Positions 20,787 to 32,500 of a stretch of DNA of 64,000 nucleotides are shown here, piece after piece. How positions within the stretch are numbered: the stretch's first letter is position 1; the number at the start of each line of letters is the position of its first letter. The position numbers and the translations under genes are program-made. The notes beneath the pieces are model-generated. The model did not search any database, had not been told where the DNA came from, and worked only from the letters and a program-made list of their open reading frames with translations. The DNA is from Chrysaora quinquecirrha (taxonomy: Eukaryota; Cnidaria; Scyphozoa; Semaeostomeae; Pelagiidae), in contig JACTAT010000045.1 in the NCBI GenBank assembly GCA_014526335.1, positions 2,716,332 to 2,780,331 on the forward strand. Reading direction: 5' to 3'.

Positions 20787-23700
20787 CTACTGGAGACTTT
20801 GATTTACGGAATGCATGATCAGATGAACTACAAGATTCCACATATAAACAAGAACACAACAACAACTCGCCATTATTCTAACGCACATAATTGCCCAATG
20901 AACGCTGACTTTCATACGTGACCCAGGCCTCTCATCGATCCACGTTACCAAGAGGAGGCTAAAATACAACATTAGAAGGCCGTATATAAAATGCAGTAGC
21001 GAATAACTGTAAGGGATCTTCTCATCTGTGTCACTTGTTTGTTTTTTGTCAGTTTCGTGTTGTTTGTCCTTATCGCTCTGTTTACTATACTCGTCAATTT
21101 TTTTTTCATTCAGGTTTTGTTTGTCAGTTTCCCCTGCGCTATTTTCTGTACCTTGTTCCTCGTCTGTGCTTTTGTCAATTCTCTTCAAACTTCTTCCTAG
21201 GAGTACTTTGTGGAAAGAGAGTTGCGACGAGGCGAAAACCTCTTGTTGCGTTTTTCGGTAGCTTTCGGAGCGTAGATGTCGAAACTTGCAGCAGACGAAC
21301 GTAAATCGTCCAAGGAACGTCTGAATACGAGAGATATTTATCGTAACGTAAACAAATGTCGCAAAAAATGCGGCAATGTCAAGAGCAAATAAGACACTTT
21401 TGGTCGGTTTTATGTCAGTTTCGAGCATTTCAACCGCTAGTGGATTACACTCTTCTCTTGGGTTGTTGTAAAGCGCTGACCAAGTACAGTACATGCAAAA
21501 TGACGTAATAATTGCGCTTTGTACCAGTCCACCTTCTTGTACAACAGGATGTAGTGAGATCAAACATGCAGTTATACAAAGGCCTAAGTTGATGAAAATG
21601 AACAAACGGTTTGCTTTGCAGCTTGAGAACTGCGCAAAATAAACATAGAAGCAGAAGAAAGCCGTTATGGCCGTCGTGTAGAGCAACACAGTAATAGAAG
21701 TGCAGCTAAAAGATATTCTTTTTGAGGTGTTCACGCTCTCTGGCACTCGAAGACAAGTTAGAATTTGGCTCGTAGCGTCAAGTACAAACACTGTTTGTAG
21801 CATTATGACCAATAACGTTGCTGCTAGCGATATGTAAATCCATACGTTTCCGACCTGAATCGGAAGGTATAGGGACATGGTGAAAATAAGTCCGGACATT
21901 AGTATTTTTGTTGGCCAAAACCCGGTTTGTATATTGCTTCTGAAACCGGTTACATTTCGGGCACGTATTAGGACTATACTGAGTATTACAAAAGTCAATG
22001 TTGCTGATACGGAGAATCGGAATAGAGCAACCAGACTAGGATCCGTAGATAAACAAGTGCCATTCTGCGAATGATTGTCACAAAATAACGAATACTCGGC
22101 CAATAGTGATTTAACCACGGGATTAATTGCAGCGCAGGCTAACGCAATGAACAAAGTCAGTATTCCCGCGTAAAGGTATTTGATTTGCTGCGGTTTTCGC
22201 GCGAATGGTGGCGCTTCTATCATAACGGCAATAAATAGTCCCTTCAACGATTTGATTAAATTTAGCAGCAGTTTAGTTGCGCTGAGTTCTTCAGTCCGCC
22301 CGTTCGTTATGCAAATTAGCTTTGACCATGCATATAGTACACTAATAACCACGCTTGTCAGTCCAAGAATTCCGCTGGTCAGTAAATTTCCTCGGAGCTG
22401 GAATCTCGTTCCAGATTCCGTGATTAGGTGGAATTTTGCAAAGTTTAGGTTGAGATCAAGCAAGGAAAGAGCAAGAACAACATGGACAAAATGATGATTG
22501 TAGGTTGAAAATGTTTGACCATCTTGTTTCTTATCTTGTTCTGTTATTATTGATCTCTTCCCAATTTCGTTTACTTGTTGGTATTTATTTTTATTTAGTT
22601 CGCAGTATTTTTCATCGCTGTCCAAATCTGAGAGAAAACTTTGTTTCGAAAACTCCTTCCCAATGTCGACCCGCTCTTTTTGCCCAGCCTCAGGCTGAGT
22701 TTTTTCCTGTTCATTTTCGATATCTTTATACTTTTCCACCTCCTTAACAGTCCTTAAATTTGATTGGCTATTGCTTGTGCTATTTTGTTCTGATTGGCTA
22801 AAAAAATTATTCCCGCATAGAACAGAGCCCGAGAAAGAATAGTACCAAGGTTTCCATGTTCGAAATAGGCCGTAGATGAGCAATAGCAGTTTGAAGATCG
22901 AGTCCACCGCAACATAAAGATCGAATAAATTGTGTTGTTCATCGAGGGATATGCTATACTGTAACGATAAACCAGTTCGCCATGTTACGAATGCAGTTAC
23001 GAGACCCAGTTGTGCGAAAGATCGTAGCCGAACCGCTGATGCGATGCAAACAATAATTATAACTGCACATTGAATTATCAAAAAGGCTGTGTCGAACTGT
23101 GTTAATAACCGATGCCGGAAACTATCAACAATGCAAAATATGAATATTCCCAAGGAAACTCCGAGTAGAATAGCAATGGAGCCATGATACAATGCGTGAT
23201 CCTTGAGGCACCTCATGCGATTAGTCTCTGTTGCCTGTTTTATAATATTGCCAACATCCTTAGCTAAGTCCAGCAGTAAAAACAGTGCTACTACATTTTG
23301 CGGTATGGTATTAGCTATCAGAAGATAATGCCATATTGTATCAAATATACCAGGCGGCAATGAAGATGTCACCAAAGAAACGATGAAAACTAGCATCAAT
23401 TTCGGAATCCAGAATCCATTTTGAAGTGACGGTCGTATGTATTCACTCCTCTTACAAGAAATAGATAGAAAACTTGCCATGAGAGCGAAGAAAGACCAAA
23501 GGGCCAAGCTGAATCTGTTTATAAATAGCGTCACCACAACATCTTCGCAAATGCTTGTATCCTTCACGTAATTGCATAAGCTCACATCTCTAACTACGTA
23601 TGCTTTAATACTTGGTACATTTATTATAAAATAGGCTATTGGTAGAAATAACCAAACAACTAGATAGCACGCGTGCGCGAATGAGTGGTTTTCCGCCATG

Positions 23701-23927
23701 GTTTCGCCCGGACCAATAAGAGGCTGTAGTGGTGATTTCTGCATGTACAGGAGGCTAAATATATACAGCTCCTCAGCGTGGCGAATTGCTCGGTGTATGA
23801 TTCCTTTCCTTGTGCCAGAATGATTTTGTTGTTGTTGTGTAAATCCATTTTGCTGTAGATCCCCGTCGTGAATATCCAAAGCCATTTGATCGCTATTTGG
23901 GTGTTCAACTTGATCGGGGGGATTCAT
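20787..23927 (-). CDS. Tandem double SERINC-like (serine incorporator / TMS1-TDE) membrane protein, single exon
   Basis: 1046 residues from an ATG, with no intron. It reads as two SERINC-family units in one chain. Unit 1 spans about residues 84-540 and unit 2 about 580-1036. Both carry the family landmark x-x-N/Q-x-GFW-x-x-K (unit 1 SLQNGFWIPK near 167-176; unit 2 NIQTGFWPTK near 665-674), then paired hydrophobic helices. Unit 2 keeps the best-known SERINC signature: SLHPVVQ (791-797), a Q-S-x-I-T stretch, YCTWSALYNNP (813-823) and ECNPL. Each unit ends with a long charged cytosolic-type loop (about 372-475 and 885-970) and a final helix pair; YSYSLLHF at 973-980 is typical. About 20 membrane helices are expected. 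SERINC proteins (~450 residues, ~10 helices) are reported lipid scramblases and, in mammals, antiviral factors; the role here is unknown. Unit 1 is more diverged and lacks the clear HPxxQ/TWSA signature. A retrocopied or fused origin would explain the lack of introns. Confidence 0.88.
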   Translation of the reverse strand: MNPPDQVEHPNSDQMALDIHDGDLQQNGFTQQQQNHSGTRKGIIHRAIRHAEELYIFSLLYMQKSPLQPLIGPGETMAENHSFAHACYLVVWLFLPIAYFIINVPSIKAYVVRDVSLCNYVKDTSICEDVVVTLFINRFSLALWSFFALMASFLSISCKRSEYIRPSLQNGFWIPKLMLVFIVSLVTSSLPPGIFDTIWHYLLIANTIPQNVVALFLLLDLAKDVGNIIKQATETNRMRCLKDHALYHGSIAILLGVSLGIFIFCIVDSFRHRLLTQFDTAFLIIQCAVIIIVCIASAVRLRSFAQLGLVTAFVTWRTGLSLQYSISLDEQHNLFDLYVAVDSIFKLLLLIYGLFRTWKPWYYSFSGSVLCGNNFFSQSEQNSTSNSQSNLRTVKEVEKYKDIENEQEKTQPEAGQKERVDIGKEFSKQSFLSDLDSDEKYCELNKNKYQQVNEIGKRSIITEQDKKQDGQTFSTYNHHFVHVVLALSLLDLNLNFAKFHLITESGTRFQLRGNLLTSGILGLTSVVISVLYAWSKLICITNGRTEELSATKLLLNLIKSLKGLFIAVMIEAPPFARKPQQIKYLYAGILTLFIALACAAINPVVKSLLAEYSLFCDNHSQNGTCLSTDPSLVALFRFSVSATLTFVILSIVLIRARNVTGFRSNIQTGFWPTKILMSGLIFTMSLYLPIQVGNVWIYISLAATLLVIMLQTVFVLDATSQILTCLRVPESVNTSKRISFSCTSITVLLYTTAITAFFCFYVYFAQFSSCKANRLFIFINLGLCITACLISLHPVVQEGGLVQSAIITSFCMYCTWSALYNNPREECNPLAVEMLETDIKPTKSVLFALDIAAFFATFVYVTINISRIQTFLGRFTFVCCKFRHLRSESYRKTQQEVFASSQLSFHKVLLGRSLKRIDKSTDEEQGTENSAGETDKQNLNEKKIDEYSKQSDKDKQHETDKKQTSDTDEKIPYSYSLLHFIYGLLMLYFSLLLVTWIDERPGSRMKVSVHWAIMCVRIMASCCCVLVYMWNLVVHLIMHSVNQSLQ

Positions 23928-24022
23928 TATCGTGCTGGCAGTCGGGTCCCGCCTCAGGAAGGATCACACTGGATGGTCCTAGGCAACACGCCTCAAATCA
24001 GGATGAAAAATGTCGGCGTGTC

Positions 24023-24250
24023 TCAGAACGTTACTTTGTCGCATGGAAAGCGAAATTCATCCATTTCGATTAGTTCATCACAGTTTAGTTGAACCTGTAT
24101 GAAAGGACCAATAGAGTTCTCACATCTCTTCACTTTGTCTGCAAAATTTCCCATGTAGAATATGACATACAAAACAATCATGAAAACGTTAATTACACTG
24201 ATCATATTCCAACCATTCACAGCCATAGAGTCGAGAATTCCATAGAACAC
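24023..24250 (-). CDS. Possible terminal exon encoding one membrane helix (unrecognised)
   Basis: Minus-strand frame entered after a good acceptor (CTGTTTTCAG) and ending in a stop at 24023. It contains one hydrophobic stretch (VINVFMIVLYVIFYMG) followed by a short polar, acidic tail. An internal ATG gives a 68-residue reading. It lies 100 bp upstream of the double-SERINC start on the same strand. I do not recognise a family and found no convincing upstream exon, so this may be a chance frame or a last exon of an unseen gene. Confidence 0.22.
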   Translation of the reverse strand: MFYGILDSMAVNGWNMISVINVFMIVLYVIFYMGNFADKVKRCENSIGPFIQVQLNCDELIEMDEFRFPCDKVTF

Positions 24251-26490
24251 GATCTGAAAACAGAATATATATCCGTTGTATAATGTAGAGAAGTGTGCGA
24301 AAGTGTCGAGTGTATTCGGTATGTTTTGGCGAGAAGTTGTCGGCAGAAGGCCCAGTACTTCATTTATTCATAGCTTCAATCACAACTTTTCTGAGATTCC
24401 CCCTTTTCCAAGCATTATCATCCAGCGTACCATCTCCAATCGAAGCCTAACTCACCATTATGATTTCTTTAAGTTTGTAATAAATGCTATAAGGACAATA
24501 TTGTTTTGTGTTGCGAAGGTTGCAAGCCAATTCGAAGCCTGATCTTTGAACCACCTGTCATGGTCACGTGACCCAATAACTGGTATTTAGCAGATGCTAA
24601 GGTGACGATACCCTAGTCTTCTGTTTATTAAAACAAACACAACAGCAACAACATATCGTTGATTTGCATTGCTATTAGCACGGCTTGTTACAGTATTACC
24701 CCGCCACTGACAAACTCATTATTTTTCAACCAGGCTGCTTGGTTTCGTATATAAATTTATATAAAGAATGGAGTAGTCAACTGACTTGTTGTCCAGAAGG
24801 GTTCGAATCCCAGTCAAAGCAATTATAATAATTGTGGTAGCCCACTTTTGATGAATATAAATTTATATACATATATATCAAATGGGCATATATATTGTGC
24901 CCTCTGACAGGCTGCAGTTTCAAAAGAGTCAGTTTCTTGGTTGCGGCGTAATACTGCATTGCATTTTCCAACATGTAATTTTTGCATTTTGCAGATTCTG
25001 CAATGGAGGGTCAATGATACAAAGGACCACACCACATGCATTTTTTTATAAGAAATCGTCTATAAGAAACCCGACCCCTAAGATCAAAATTGAATGTGAA
25101 AGTTTGAAACGTGGACACCTCGTTGACCTTTTCATGGGGTGTTTCCTTTTGTTTTACGTTATATATTTTCATGTTGCTTTAAAGCTATTGTTTTGGTTGC
25201 TTTATATATTTTGGAAGAGTTTTCTTTGCCCTGCGTTTTTATGTGTTACTTTCCAATAAAAAAATAGCTGTTCCGCACTTTGATATTTAAAGAAACCTTT
25301 GGAGAACTTTTATTTTAAAAACATTTAGCACTAAAATCAAGAAACTGAGTACTAAGTATTGGTTTTGCCAACTATTGTTATGAGTTAATACAACCAAAAT
25401 TTACCGAGAAAATGTATGGAAAACGAGCATGCCGCGTCATGCAACATGCACAAAAGCAGAATCGTTTCCAGGTTTGAAGAAGGTGTTCTCTTGGGACACT
25501 AAGATTTGGTTTAGGGGCTTGCAGCCCAGGCGAGAATACTCTCATGCTTAACCCTAATCCTGGAATCCACCCCCCCCCCTCGAGCTTTACTTGTAGCTGT
25601 TTTGTTGTTTGATAGATGTAAGCTTCCAAATTAGGCTGACTTTAAGCCTATATGTATAAGCTACAATGTGATACAAAAAATCCCCATAATAATAACAACA
25701 GGTCGCGTGACATTGTCTTATATGGCAAGCGGTCATGCCAAAACCAAATATAAATGCCAATTTTTACCAGTAAATCTTATCAGAATTGACGTATTCTTTG
25801 CAAGGTCATAGAAAATAGTTACTAGCAACAAAATGTAAAGAAATTTCCAGATATATTAAGGAAGGTCGATTTTTGACCGATTTTGATTATGATGTCACAA
25901 TGACGATATAATAGAAGTGGGAGACGCCCAATATATCAAAGTTACTCCTAATGCATTGACCAATGCCTGTGCCAAGTTTGATTGCTCTAGCTCTACTGGA
26001 CAGCAATTTATGGAGGGGGGGTGGAAAACACCCTCCCCGGCTGTGATAGATCAAAAAAATCCCGGTAGGATTAGGGTTAAAATAAATGGAGAGGGTTAAA
26101 ATAATCAAGAGTGAGTTCAAAACAATCTGAAAAAATAAACGGGGAAGCTTTGAATATTGATTGTTTACAATGATTTTTTGATAATCTACAGGATAGTTTT
26201 GTATGAAAAGATTTCTTTTGCTATACTCAAATTTTGTTCCAATATTATTAAATGGGAGGAGTCAACATCAGCTAAGGGGTCTCTCACCCTGGAAACCAGA
26301 GCCGTAGCCACTGACCAGGAGGGGGTGAGGAACTGGGTAGGAGATAAGTTTCCCAAAAAGTTTGAAGACGTCAGTCATATCAGAACTTCCAAAAATCAGC
26401 ACCACCGTTCCTTATAACTTACCTCGTTAAAGTGAATACCCTTTCGTGCGGCCTGTATATAGTTCCCTTTGAATGTAGAAAACTACACAA
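24251..26490. other. Intergenic stretch upstream of the SERINC gene
   Basis: AT-rich. A tRNA-B-box-like GGGTTCGAATCCCAGTC at ~24798 may mark another SINE remnant. AAGAAAC-family words occur at 25040-25080. A G/C-rich patch lies at 25995-26040. No convincing gene. Confidence 0.4.
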
Positions 26491-26493
26491 ATG

Positions 26494-26518
26494 TCATCAT
26501 CATCATCATCATCATCAG
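26494..26518 (+). repeat. CAT microsatellite
   Basis: (CAT)n run of about eight units before AGCTATTCATGCCGC. Confidence 0.85.
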
Positions 26519-26798
26519 CTATTCATGCCGCTGCCGGAAGGCAGCCTCAGCAAGCATGCCTATCCTTGGCAATTTGTATCCTGTTAACACCACATTTCTC
26601 TTTTATATCATCCCTCTATCTTTTCTTTGTCTCCCCCTCCGCCTCTTTGCTCTTTGCGTCCCTTCGGATGTTTTCTTGACGCCACTTAGAGCCACTGATG
26701 TAACGGGTTGTGCTTTGGCCATTGTCGCGGGAAACAAGGTGGTCAGTTAGTTGCAATCGTTATGATTTTCCCATGAAAATAAAACAAATACCTACAAC

Positions 26799-27056
26799 TA
26801 CACGCTTTTTTTTTTATAAGGAACCTACCTCAAGGCCTAGTTCTTGAAGTTCCTTATTTTTGGGCCTCTTTTGAGGCAATTGTAGTTCCAAAAGTTCCTT
26901 AATAGTTCCTTAATTTTAACTGTCGACTGCAAATGAACGGAACTGGCTTTCTAATTCTTGATTATTTGCAGTGATAAAAGTATTCAACATTCAAAAGTTC
27001 CTTAATGATTTTCTCTTTAGTAGTAGATTTTCTCTCCTTATAAAAAAAAGCGTGTA
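26799..27056. mobile_element. TACACGC inverted-repeat element, copy C (internally deleted)
   Basis: 258 bp with both ends intact but the middle shortened; same orientation as copy A. Confidence 0.78.
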
Positions 27057-27254
27057 TTTTTTAATTTCAACTTAAGTTATTTGCTATAAAAGGTATACTT
27101 TCTTAGATTTTTTTAGAAATTTCTAATAAGAGAAAATTTGAGATGGACAAGATTAGCGACAGGTCTCCCGTCGTTCACGTGATTCGTGTACGTAAATTTG
27201 TCTTTCTAGAACGTTTGCAGGATAAATGTTCCTAACGCTGAACACTGTTTCTTA

Positions 27255-27567
27255 ATCACTAAGGAACTTTTCATTTTGAATATTTTTATCACTGCAAACA
27301 ATCCAGAATTAGAAAGCCCGTTCCATTCATTTGCAGTCGAAAATCACATAAATTGTACTTTACGCATGTATCAAATGTTTCCTTGAGTAGTCTCGAGCTT
27401 TGCTTACATGCAAATGTCTCTGTACGGTAGTCATTAAACTGTATGTGCAGTTAAAATTAAGGAACTATTAAGGAACTTTTGGAACTACAATCGTCTCAAA
27501 AGAGGTAAAAAATAAGGAACTTTAAGAACTAGGCCTTGAGCTAGGTTTCTTTATAAAAAAGCGTGTA
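27255..27567. mobile_element. TACACGC inverted-repeat element, copy D (one end lost)
   Basis: Body and AAAAAAGCGTGTA end present; the other terminus is missing. Opposite orientation to copy C, 200 bp away. Confidence 0.7.
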
Positions 27568-27662
27568 TTAAAAAAGGATGTGCCTCGCTAGAGGGTATGT
27601 ATTCTTTTTCGGCATTTTAGTCCAGCCAAGGGTTTACTCTTTTAAAATTTTGGTCTAGCCTT

Positions 27663-28620
27663 GAACAGCCTCCACTGTACTCAATGTTATCCCCCCACAC
27701 GCATCATGTTATCCCTCCACTGTACTGATGTTATCCCTCCACAGTACTGAACAGCCTCCACTGTACTGATGTTATCCCCCCCACATGCATCATGTTATCC
27801 CTCCACTGTACTGATGTTATCCCTCCACAGTACTGAACAGCCTCCACTGTACTGATGCTATCCCTCCGCTGTACTGAACAGCCTCCACTGTACTCAATGT
27901 TATCCCCCCACACGCATCATGTTATCCCTCCACTGTACTGATGTTATCCTCCACAGTACTGAACAGCCTCCACTGTACTGATGTTATCCCCCCACATGCA
28001 TCATGTTATCCCTCCACTGTACTGATGTTATCCCTCCACAGTACTGAACAGCCTCCACTGTACTGATGCTATCCCTCCGCTGTACTGAACAGCCTCCACT
28101 GTACTCAATGTTATCCCCCCACACGCATCATGTTATCCCTCCACTGTACTGATGTTATCCCTCCACAGTACTGAACAGCCTCCACTGTACTGATGTTATC
28201 CCCCCACATGCATCATGTTATCCCTCCACTGTACTGACGTCATCCCTCCACAGTACTGCACAGCCTCCACTGTACTGATGTTATCCCTCCGCTGTACTGA
28301 ACAGCCTCCACTGTACTCAATGTTATCCCCCCACACGCATCATGTTATCCCTCCACTGTACTGATGTTATCCCTCCACAGTACTGAACAGCCTCCACTGT
28401 ACTGATGTTATCCCCCCACATGCATCATGTTATCCCTCCACTGTACTGATGTTATCCCTCCACAGTACTGAACAGCCTCCACTGTACTGATGCTATCCCT
28501 CCGCTGTACTGAACAGCCTCCACTGTACTCAATGTTATCCCCCCACACGCATCATGTTATCCCTCCACTGTACTGAACAGCCTCCACTGTACTGCACAGC
28601 CTCCACTGTACTGCACAGAC
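27663..28620 (+). repeat. Minisatellite with ~212 bp higher-order unit
   Basis: Built from ~22-28 bp subunits of the type TGTTATCCCTCCACTGTACTGA and GAACAGCCTCCACTGTACT. A longer unit starting GAACAGCCTCCACTGTACTC recurs at 27663, 27876, 28087, 28299 and 28511, i.e. every 211-213 bp. Ends about 760 bp upstream of the ChaC start codon. Not a CRISPR array: no unique spacers, eukaryotic context. Confidence 0.92.
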
Positions 28621-29383
28621 ATTACCCCGGGTGATTTTGGTAGAAATTGGTCTAGCCAAGGGTACAAGTTACTCGGAAAAATTAGTTTAGCCAACGGTAC
28701 CATTCTGAATATGCTGGCGACACACCCCTACTTAAAATTTGGCCAAGATCTTCCTCCCCGTGATTGCTCTATTACAACCAATAATTTAATTAGGCCCAGA
28801 ATTTCTTATTTCTCTGTTATGCGGCTTACATAAGTAGTATAAGTACGTAAAAACTTGGTGGCAAACCCCATCAATCTAACCTTCCCGGCCGAAAACAATG
28901 TCTTGTGAATTTTCTGTGGTTATCAAAACTGTGACGCATTCATTGCCGATTGTAACAAACAAAGATACTTTGTGGTTGTGCTTAAGGTTTTGGGACCTTT
29001 CAGGCTGCAAATTATCCGCCCTAAGTCTGGAAAGCATTGACGTATTTAAACATTATTGATACAAATTCATTTTGATACTGTCCCTTTTATCTATCACGCG
29101 CCTTTTGCGTGAGTGCATTTGTTTAAATCCCTTTTGAATGGCAAACCCTGGCCTCTGTTGCATCAGGAAATTTTTAGCCAATCAGACGTAACATGAATCG
29201 TGCGAACCAATCAAAATCCTCGAGGCAGTTGCCCATGTTGTTTTTTACTCAAAAACAGGTGATCAGCTGATCAAATTACTTATTCCTTCACGTTGAATTT
29301 CAAAACAAATCAGAATCGATGTACTACAGAAGCAGAATATAACAAAATAAATCGACTTCACGGGCTTAAAAAGATTCACTTTT
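28621..29383. promoter_or_regulatory. CHAC: ChaC upstream region
   Basis: Between the minisatellite and the ChaC start codon; should hold the promoter and 5' UTR. CCAAT-like AGCCAATCAG and ACCAATCAAA occur at about 29177-29210. No TATA box was assigned. Confidence 0.35.
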
Positions 29384-29563
29384 ATGATGAATTTGCGAGT
29401 TTTCGATGCTAACACAGACCCAAGTCACATCTGGGTTTTTGGCTACGGTTCTTTGATCTGGAGACCGAATTTTACGTATTCTGAACGTCTAGTCGGCTTT
29501 ATAGAAGGTTTTGAACGTGGTTTCTGGCAAGGAAGTGTTCACCATAGAGGCACAATTCACAGG
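29384..29563 (+). CDS. CHAC: ChaC exon 1
   Basis: 60 codons ending HHRGTIHR before a GTAAGT donor. It contains the YGSL substrate loop (residues 21-24) and the FERGFWQGS stretch that define ChaC proteins. A promoter was not identified; the ~212 bp minisatellite ends about 760 bp upstream. Confidence 0.92.
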
Positions 29564-32500
29564 GTAAGTCTATAAATCATTTTCTCTTTTAAAGTTTTGA
29601 TAAAATTTACAATGAAAAATAACTTCTTAAGTTGAATTATGATATAAATAAACAACTTAATGATAAATAAAAAAGCACAATAAATTTTAATTAAAATGAA
29701 AGTCGGTGTTTAAAGGAATATAAAGAGGTGCTTAGCTCGGGTAAGTTCCCCGGACTTTGATGGGATTTTGATTCCATTTCTAAAATCATAATGCATTGTA
29801 TACTTGTGAAATAAGCGTTAGGAGATATTTTATAGTACCCCTTTTTCTTTTCTTTGAACATCTTGTGAAATAGGGATTGGAATACATACATGAATGGGGA
29901 CGTGAATATGGTTAAAACCAGGAAAATCTTAATTTACAAAATTTTCAAAAAATTTACATTTTTTGCCTACTTCTACCACACCAGACCTTTTGTTATCTTT
30001 TACACGAATGAAATTTGTAGCATTTTTAGCCCTGTTACCGAGGAGCAAGGCAATTCACTCCATGGAATCACCCGGTTCACCCTCATTTGGAATGGGAGTC
30101 TCCATTGTTTTCGTAGGAATCTTGTAAGACTCTTTTTGCTTCAGTCTCGGGAACTTTCCCTAGGAGTGAAATGCATGCCCTGCCCCTCGCCTGTTACTGC
30201 GTATAAATTTAAGCAGCTCTCGGGAAAAAACGCTGAAAATAGGTGTTTTGCCGAATCAATGGATCAAAAATGTTTACTAAATTTTCATACAGTTTTTGCT
30301 TAATCTTATTTTTCCGCCGACTGTTAATAACTGTTGCTCATCTGTGTATAAAATCCTTTGTCAACATAAACCAGTGCAACCACCAATATCAAAAGAAAAA
30401 TGCATTGAATAATAAAAAAAAGTATAGCTTTGTCAGTTTGGAGCGTTTGGCTTTCTTGCTGGTTTGCAACTTTATATTGACTTTTGTTTTGAAATAAGCT
30501 GCTGTTCATTGGGGAATTTCATGGTGGGGTTTCCGTTGTTATGTATAGAGTTTCGAATGGCGCATGCGCAGAATCAATATTGACCTGGGCTAGGGAATTA
30601 AAATAGAGCAGTTGGACCGATCTGTAGGGTAGCAGCTCTCAATTTGTGAGGGTCTTATTTTTAACTGCTACCTGTAAACAGCGTGTTAGAATTGCTTCTT
30701 CATTAGGTTGCTCATATGTACTTCAAAGACAGTATGAGTTTTGAGTGCTCTGGTTTTTCTCTCACCAAGTTTCCTTCCTTAGTACATATGCATCTGTTTA
30801 TTATCTATTTTACAATCGAAAAGCTATGATCCATCTGTTCGCTTATTACTGTACTCAAGAAGATTACTACGAACTCGAATTTGACAAAGCTGTAAATGCT
30901 ACTGCGAAGAATACGCAGGGCTTTGCGCTTCACCGCAGTAACAAGCCATCTTTTCTGGTATTGACCTTTCCATTATAAAAAGGGCATTGTACATGTTGAT
31001 GAAAAGTTCATTAACTTACAGTAATGAAGAGTACACATTGGTAGCACCCCAACAACCCCATATCGCGCCTACAAGTAAATCGAAAACCGCACAGTCAAAA
31101 TAGCAGTTGAACTTTAGTTATTGACACTTTTCAGATCGACCATTTCTTGCACCATGTTTTTTATCCTCCTTCTATTTTTCATTTCCTTTTCCGTGTTTTC
31201 ATCGAAAAACTTGTCAGTCGTCCGCGATTCCGCTTTCCGCAAATGCGACACCCTTGTTGACGTTCACAAAAAACTTTCTTTTGCCATTTCTGCAAAATCA
31301 TACCCTGGGTATCAGACTTTCAATTTCAAGAAAATTGAAAGTCTGGTACCCAGAATGAGAGTAGCACAATCAATACTCCACTCTTCAATTTTCCTATCAA
31401 AGGGCGATTCACTCCTTGGAATCTCGCAAATCGGTTGCTGAGATTTCGATTATTTTCTATGAAATCCCTTGGAAATCCTTTTGTTTCGACTTCAACAGGA
31501 ATCTCGTACACATTTTTAAGAGGTGAATTGCCTATCAGTACAATATGTACACGCTTTTTTTTATAAAGAACCACTTTATAAGGAACCTATATGTAGAAGG
31601 CCCGAAAATTTAAAGAACTTATACTACTATAAAGAGAAAATCATTAAAGAAGAATGTTGAATACTTATATCGCTGCAAATAATCAAGAATTAGAAACCCT
31701 GTTCCATTCATGTGCAGTCGAAAATCGCATAAATTGTACGTTAAGCATGTATCCAATGTTTCTATGAGTAGTCTCGAGCTTTGCTCACATGCAAATGTCT
31801 CTCTTTTATTGTTAAGACCACTGTATGTGTAGTTAAAATTAAGGAACTATTAAGGAACTTTTGGAAAAACAATTGCCTAAATAGAGGCACAAAAATAAGG
31901 AACTTTAAGAACTAGGCCTTTAGGTAGGTTCCTTATAAAAAAAGCTTGTAGCCTGTTCACTTTCTGCCGCTAATTGCTCACTATATAACCCTTATTTCCT
32001 TATTTTATTTCTTGTTCACTGTTCTCTATTCACTAATCGCCATTCGCTATGCACTATGATTTTACGATTGTTCACAGAAATTATCGACCACATCTCCGAG
32101 CACAGCCCTTGCTAAGAGAACATCTCATAAGAGAACATGTGCTCATGATCCAAAACTAATAACGAACGCTCGACTACTACTTCATGTAAGATATCATAAC
32201 ATCTCCCTTCCTAAGATAACAAAGATAATAAAGTCAGTGTCTTTGGCACAACAGAACAACTATAAGAATGTCTAAAAGTGTGAAGTAAATATTAGTGTCA
32301 AAATATAGAGTCAGGATCTGCAAACTCTTCCAAATGACGTGGTCTTTGAACGGTGCGGCCTGATCTGGTCACTCTTGGGAGTACCTGATTACGAATCAGC
32401 TGGTCTGGTTGAATTTGTTGATCGACTGGAGTTGCTTCTGGATGTGCTGCCTGTGGCTGCAACTGTTGCTGGTCATCTGGTTCCGAGTCTGATAGTTCCA

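Noticed and set aside
20547..22747. Plus-strand frames opposite the double SERINC gene
   Set aside because: Shadow frames of the minus-strand coding region.
24785..24815. tRNA-like B box GGGTTCGAATCCC
   Set aside because: No matching A box or cloverleaf could be drawn; probably a SINE remnant rather than a tRNA gene.
27663..28620. Regular repeats that could suggest a CRISPR array
   Set aside because: Units run head to tail without unique spacers, have a 212-bp higher-order period, and sit in eukaryotic DNA next to spliced genes.
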